From an uncultured Ignavibacteriales bacterium (GTDB taxonomy: Bacteria; Bacteroidota; Ignavibacteria; Ignavibacteriales; Ignavibacteriaceae): DNA of 9,992 nt. The notes under the pieces are model-generated. The model searched no databases, was not told the origin of the DNA, and saw only the letters and a program-made list of their open reading frames with translations. The position numbers and the translations under genes were made by a program. The stretch lies in NCBI GenBank assembly GCA_913053915.1, contig CAJXGP010000038.1:1-9992 (forward strand), read 5' to 3'. This document shows, one piece after another, positions 7,123-9,992 of the stretch (positions are counted from its first letter, which is position 1; every line of letters begins with the position of its first letter).

Positions 7123-8447
7123 ATCTTTATATCCTTTATCTTGTAAAATGTAAAAATTGCATTTATTTGCAGCATAAAATTTTTGAAAGTTTTTTTTGAA
7201 AATAAATTGTCAAAATAAGTAGCGATACTATAAGATACAAGAGTTGCATATACCGCAGCTACTAAACCAAATTTTTGTATCCATATATAATTTAAAATTA
7301 CATTTATAAATACACCCATAAAAAGTCTAATAGTTGCTAAATGTTGTAAATTCTCAGCTATATACCATTGCCAAGAATCATTATTTAACAATACAAAGAT
7401 TATAGACCAAACATGTAATTTTAATAATATGATAGATTGCTTAAATTCTATACTATATGTATATGGTATAGAATATTTTGCAAAAATCATATATAAAAAT
7501 CGAGATAACGATAGAAATAATTATTAACAACCTTTAAAGGGATGTTAATTTATTATAATATTTTTTTTTGAGATGTTTTTTAGCTATTTATAATAGCAGG
7601 AAATAGTGAACCGGTGATTGAAACTGTAACAAATAGCCATATTTTATTAAATCTAACTGCAACATTATAATAACCAACTTCTTTACTTCTGAGCATCTTT
7701 TTTATCATCACCTGATCTATCCTCATGAAATCATAATGGCCAATCCACTTAAAATTAACGGCCAACTATCTTTTAAAAGAGAGGCAACAATTTCTCTTTT
7801 AAAAGATAGATTATAGATTTTGAATTAACTTTCATATACCAATAAATATACCCGCATGCCATAACAAAACTATCAAACAACACGACCAAAGCAAAATATA
7901 TCAATGGTGTTTCGTTTAAGATAAGTGCTATTTTAACTAAGCTACTTAGTAGAAGAGATATATATGGTTACATATACAACATATTTACTCATTACCTTTG
8001 CTTGAAAATACATATCCACAACATTAAATGATTGAAAAATCACCGATGATGCGACAATAAAGATTAAAATGTTTGCATAGGTATCATTTAATATAAAATG
8101 AATGGCGATATATAAAACTATCAAGGTTAAAGCGGCACCGATTAGTTTTAAAACAAAAGCAGTACCCAAGCAACACACCTTCTTTTTCTGGATATTTTAC
8201 TAATTCCCTTATTACAGTTCCATCAAGCCCAAAAGTTGCTATGGCACTGAAAAGCTCTACAAATGCCTGTGCGTAAGATAAAAGTTCATATTTACTAGGT
8301 CATTAATACCTTGTTACCCAGATACCTACAAAAAGCCCGACAGCCATGCGAAGTATCTTCTCAGCAAATAGCCAGCCTGTATTTGCTCCGTAGCGGCGAA
8401 AACCGGGATGAGACACTAAAATTTTTAATTTTTAAACTTAATTCCAT
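7119..8447 (-). pseudogene. Second Wzx-type flippase, broken by many indels and stops
   Basis: About 1.33 kb holding a nearly complete flippase in pieces. From the ATG at 8447: MELSLKIKNF, then after a frame change GANTGWLFAEKILRMAVGLF and GIWVTRY followed by TAA TGA; the same frame resumes PSKYELLSYAQAFVELFSA to GLDGTVIRELVKYPEK; then 8178-7942 with LGTAFVLKLIGAALTLIV and FQSFNVVDMYFQAKVMS; then LVKIALILNETPLIYFALVV to about 7780; then LLKDSWPLILSGLAIMIS and a stop; then 7765-7580 with MRIDQVMIKKML and SKEVGYYNVAVR; then fragments to 7490; finally 7490-7119 with LLKLHVWSIIFVLL and WYIAENLQHLATIRLFMG. The order matches the family throughout, so this is one gene decayed in place. Its ATG is preceded by AAGGA and lies four bases after the MarR-like remnant. 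Codon use is very AT-biased. Confidence 0.9.
7766..7809. repeat. Perfect 17-bp inverted repeat inside the flippase pseudogene
   Basis: CTATCTTTTAAAAGAGA (7766-7782) and TCTCTTTTAAAAGATAG (7793-7809) are exact inverted copies with a 10-base loop, GGCAACAATT. The half at 7766-7782 matches where the family sequence SLLKDSWPL is read, so the other half looks like an inverted copy of it. No T-run follows on either side that would make it a normal terminator. Confidence 0.85.
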
Positions 8448-8451
8448 TATT

Positions 8452-8565
8452 TTATATTTCCTTCAACACTTCTTTATATTTTTTCATTTTTCTTTTGATA
8501 AAGTTCTTCGTAATCCTTACTTTGCTTTCAATTCCTTTTAGAGTTACAATATATCTGTATTTCAT
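8452..8565 (-). pseudogene. EPS-associated MarR-type regulator, C-terminal remnant
   Basis: Thirty-seven codons from an ATG at 8565: MKYRYIVTLKGIESKVRITK and then NFIKRKMKKYKEVLKEI. This resembles the end of the MarR-family EPS-associated regulators, whose last part has the form YLLTPxGIxxKxxLTxxFLKRKMxEYExLKxEI. The winged-helix N-terminus (about 65 residues) is not found upstream; the frame meets TAA nine codons before the ATG. Four bases separate its stop from the start of the broken flippase, and its last codons contain the flippase ribosome site, so it belonged to the same operon. The assignment rests on one motif in a short piece. It may be a scrap or a very short surviving ORF. Confidence 0.55.
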
Positions 8566-8923
8566 CTTAATTCTTAGATTTTAATTTGGAATAAATTTTC
8601 TGTATCTATTTTTAGAAAATATACTCTATTTTTAGCATAATAAAGTTTCCCAATCACAAAAGCGTAAACGATACCTAATAATGTTAAATTGAAAAATTTA
8701 AAGGGAGTCATTGGGGTCAAACCTACAATATACATTTAACATCAACTATTTCCTTTTTTAATTCATCTGATTCCTGAATCTTGTCTTCAACCTTTGACAA
8801 TGTGTGTATGTGTGGGTAGATGTGTATGTGTGAGTGTGAGTGCGGGTGGAAGAGTAGTAGAATAGATCATTTTATATCCTTTGAAAGAGATTTTATCAAG
8901 CCCAAAAGCATTTTTTACCATCA
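8566..8923. other. Stretch without a supported gene
   Basis: About 360 bases. Short open frames exist on the minus strand: 8574-8735 (53 codons, LGIVYAFVIGKLYYAKNRVY), a frame ending at 8723 (SKVEDKIQESDELKKEIVDV), and 8787-8921 (44 codons running through a CA-rich tract). None has a convincing ribosome site or a family I recognise. The sequence at 8711-8735 (GGGGTCAAACCTACAATAT then ACATT) resembles the GGGGTCA-type ends I associate with REP/RAYT-like elements. The TG-rich tract at 8801-8849 is listed separately. Confidence 0.4.
8801..8849. repeat. Degenerate TG-rich simple repeat
   Basis: Forty-nine bases built almost only from TG steps with GAG, TAT and GGG variants (starting TGTGTGTATGTGTGGG and ending GAGTGCGGGTGG). 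The plus strand has only one C in the tract, a strong strand asymmetry. Such microsatellite-like sequence is uncommon in bacteria and could slip during replication. No function is visible. Confidence 0.7.
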
Positions 8924-8949
8924 TCAGGCTTTAGGATTAAGGATTGAGG
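8924..8949. repeat. Inverted repeat, copy on the 3' side of the four-helix gene
   Basis: TCAGGCTTTAGGATTAAGGATTGAGG written in two parts: TCAGGCTTTAGGATT (8924-8938), an extra heptad AAGGATT, then GAGG (8946-8949). Without the heptad it matches the inverse of 9326-9344 at 18 of 19 positions. It lies 14 bases beyond the stop of the four-helix-bundle gene. Confidence 0.8.
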
Positions 8950-8963
8950 TTTTAGATAACTTC

Positions 8964-9317
8964 TCAACTTGCATTCCTATTTTTATGATATTTAGACAAC
9001 CCAACTATCATTTTAGATATTTCATTAAGCCTTGCTATCCATTCCAATCCAATTTGTTTATCAATATAGTCAATTTCAATTCCAATATATATTTGAGTCA
9101 TAAGTTCAGCAAGAGATCCTTTGGAAATTTCAAAAAATCTATTTTTCTCTTTTGGATAATTTTTTTCCATTCCTTCAGCTATATTACTTGCTATAGAAAG
9201 TGAACTTCTTGTGATTTGATCCTTAAAACCATAATCTTTGCATTCTCTAAAATATTTATAAATTTCTACACTCAATCTAGAAGATTTTTTCCAAACATCC
9301 AAATTTTCACATCTCAT
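8964..9317 (-). CDS. Four-helix-bundle protein (23S rRNA intervening-sequence protein family)
   Basis: Protein of 117 residues from the ATG at 9317: MRCENLDVWKKSSRLSVEIY, then DQITRSSLSIASNIAEG at about 33-49, FFEISKGSLAEL at about 61-72, and two further helices. The LDVWKK opening, the SIASNIAEG motif and the length (about 115-125) are typical of the family first seen encoded in 23S rRNA intervening sequences, and also common as free-standing genes of unknown function. I choose 9317, not an in-frame ATG at 9347, because the family starts at M-x-x-E-x-L-x-V-W and because TGAGG lies eight bases upstream. That ATG overlaps the ORF6N stop (ATGA). The gene is bracketed by inverted repeats (8924-8949 and 9326-9344). 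It looks intact. Confidence 0.88.
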   Translation of the reverse strand: MRCENLDVWKKSSRLSVEIYKYFRECKDYGFKDQITRSSLSIASNIAEGMEKNYPKEKNRFFEISKGSLAELMTQIYIGIEIDYIDKQIGLEWIARLNEISKMIVGLSKYHKNRNAS

Positions 9318-9889
9318 TTCATATTCCTCAATCCTAAACCCTGACATCTAAATCCTATTTCATAAGCATCAAATATTTGTCCATCATAAAATATATTCTG
9401 TTTTGGTTTTATAGATTTATCTTCTAATGCTTTAAAAATTTTATCAAAATTTTCATCATATTTAAGTAATTTTTGTTCAATCTGATCAAATCTTTGAAAA
9501 ATCAGCATATTATTAGATAAAAATTTTCTCATATTTACAAAAGACCTAATTATTTTTATGCTAACTTCTACTGCTATTCTACTTTTTAATACAGAAGCTA
9601 ACATAGATACACCTTGTTCAGTAAAAGCATAGGGTGGTCGTCTTAAACCCATCTTATCATTATTGGAGGTCACAAACTGTGACCTCCAATTTTCAAACTC
9701 TTCCTTAGACAATTGAAACATAAAATCTTCAGGAAATCTATCTATGTTTCTTTTGACTGCTTGATTTAAAACTTTTGTTTCTACTTGATAAAGTTCAGCT
9801 AAATTTCTATCAAGAATAATTTGTTTATCTCTGATAGTAAATATTCTGCTTTGAATATTTTTCTCATCAATGGTTACAATATCATTCAT
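9314..9889 (-). CDS. ORF6N-domain protein, C-terminus replaced at an insertion
   Basis: Protein of 191 residues. The ORF6N DNA-binding-type domain (KilA-N related, common in phages and mobile islands) covers about residues 14-125: IFTIRDKQIILDRNLAELY, VLNQAVKRNIDRFPEDFMF, PPYAFTEQGVSML and a helix VSIKIIRSFVNMR. A coiled segment follows (about 128-155), then KQNIFYDGQIFDAYE at residues 163-177, which in relatives leads into a further C-terminal domain. Here the family sequence stops at residue 177 and the last 14 residues (IGFRCQGLGLRNMK) are read through the repeat flanking the four-helix gene. The frame is open but the protein is probably truncated. The start overlaps the neuB stop by ATGA (9886-9889). 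DNA binding is inferred from the family; targets are unknown. Confidence 0.85.
   Translation of the reverse strand: MNDIVTIDEKNIQSRIFTIRDKQIILDRNLAELYQVETKVLNQAVKRNIDRFPEDFMFQLSKEEFENWRSQFVTSNNDKMGLRRPPYAFTEQGVSMLASVLKSRIAVEVSIKIIRSFVNMRKFLSNNMLIFQRFDQIEQKLLKYDENFDKIFKALEDKSIKPKQNIFYDGQIFDAYEIGFRCQGLGLRNMK
9326..9344. repeat. Inverted repeat, copy on the 5' side of the four-helix gene
   Basis: CCTCAATCCTAAACCCTGA on the plus strand; its reverse complement TCAGGGTTTAGGATTGAGG matches 8924-8949 apart from one base and the extra heptad there. It forms the last codons of the ORF6N frame (encoding QGLGLR) and also supplies the GAGG ribosome site for the four-helix gene. Confidence 0.8.
9662..9690. 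repeat. Perfect 13-bp hairpin inside the ORF6N coding sequence
   Basis: ATTGGAGGTCACA (9662-9674), a three-base loop AAC, and TGTGACCTCCAAT (9678-9690) are exact inverted copies. On the coding strand the hairpin encodes the residues NWRSQFVTSN (about 67-76), just before PPYAFTEQG. It is not followed by a T-run and lies mid-gene, so a terminator role is unlikely. Confidence 0.85.
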
Positions 9890-9992
9890 ATTAACTCATC
9901 TTCAACATAATTTTTTTGTGCAATTGTTCCAATTGTTTCATACCATCTCATTGGAGATATGCCATTTCCCGGCCGTTTTATTCCGATGTTCT
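9886..9992 (-). CDS. neuB: NeuB-type sialic/legionaminic acid synthase, C-terminus (5' part outside window)
   Basis: The last 34 codons and stop of a gene entering from the right edge: IKRPGNGISPMRWYETIG, then KNYVEDELI and TGA at 9886. The KRPGxGISPM motif and the acidic EDELI ending are characteristic of the SAF (antifreeze-like) C-terminal domain of N-acetylneuraminate and legionaminic acid synthases, which condense phosphoenolpyruvate with an N-acetylhexosamine to make nonulosonic acids for surface glycans. The C-terminus appears complete. The exact sugar cannot be told from this piece. The stop overlaps the ORF6N start. Confidence 0.75.
   Translation of the reverse strand, partial: NIGIKRPGNGISPMRWYETIGTIAQKNYVEDELI

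Noticed and set aside
7524..7548. Imperfect 25-bp palindrome TTAACAACCTTTAAAGGGAT...
   Set aside because: Several mismatched pairs in very AT-rich pseudogene sequence; chance is likely.
8574..8735. Minus-strand ORF of 53 codons (MYIVGLTPMTPFKFF...)
   Set aside because: Amino-acid pattern is plausible but there is no good ribosome site, the start overlaps a repeat-like motif and I recognise no family; recorded only within the gene-poor stretch.
8801..8849. CRISPR-like or tandem repeat array
   Set aside because: No repeat unit with regular spacers; only a degenerate dinucleotide tract.
8787..8921. Minus-strand ORF starting MVKNAFGLDKIS
   Set aside because: 44 codons, no ribosome site, and half of it is a translation of the CA-rich simple repeat; more likely a remnant or chance frame.
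8820..9203. Plus-strand open frame of 127 codons
   Set aside because: It is antisense to the clearly recognisable four-helix-bundle gene and begins inside the TG-rich tract (MCMCECECG), so it is composition-driven.

Overview
The window reads as a fairly AT-rich Gram-negative, motile or surface-associated bacterium. The reasons are a shikimate-pathway gene, an assembly-ATPase gene of the type II secretion / type IV pilus kind, a two-TM chemoreceptor and an extracellular polysaccharide (EPS / O-antigen) locus. I cannot place it below that level. A low-GC deltaproteobacterial or Nitrospirota-like lineage is only an impression.

Left part (1-3481), intact housekeeping genes. On the minus strand a tightly packed run goes 4-oxalocrotonate-tautomerase-like gene, aroD, then the N-terminal part of a GspE/PilB-type protein that leaves the window at base 1. 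A methyl-accepting chemotaxis protein is transcribed the other way. Two well-spaced sigma-70-like promoters sit back to back between them (1666-1738).

Middle part (3482-8565), a decayed EPS cluster, all on the minus strand. In transcription order it holds: a C-terminal scrap of an EPS-associated MarR-type regulator, a flippase (wzx) gene broken by many frameshifts and stops, the first third of a sulfotransferase, the last 57 codons of gmd spliced onto it, a frameshifted sugar-locus methyltransferase, a glycosyltransferase reduced to its two ends, one intact flippase (4301-5734), the last 51 codons of an APS kinase (cysC), and a small frameshifted unknown gene. Gene boundaries still show operon-style overlaps (ATGA and TGATG), so this was a coupled operon that lost function. 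Only the 4301-5734 flippase is still open. The 6840-8450 stretch is visibly more AT-rich than the gmd fragment beside it, which fits a mosaic of separately acquired pieces.

Right part (8566-9992), accessory genes. The 3' end of a neuB-type sialic/legionaminic acid synthase overlaps an ORF6N-domain gene by ATGA. The ORF6N protein loses its family sequence at residue 177, exactly where a four-helix-bundle (23S-intervening-sequence type) gene begins, flanked by inverted copies of a TTTAGGATT-type repeat. This repeat-bounded cassette, apparently inserted into the ORF6N gene, is the most interesting structure here. The ORF6N gene also carries a perfect 13-bp hairpin inside its coding sequence. I found no CRISPR array, rRNA or tRNA.
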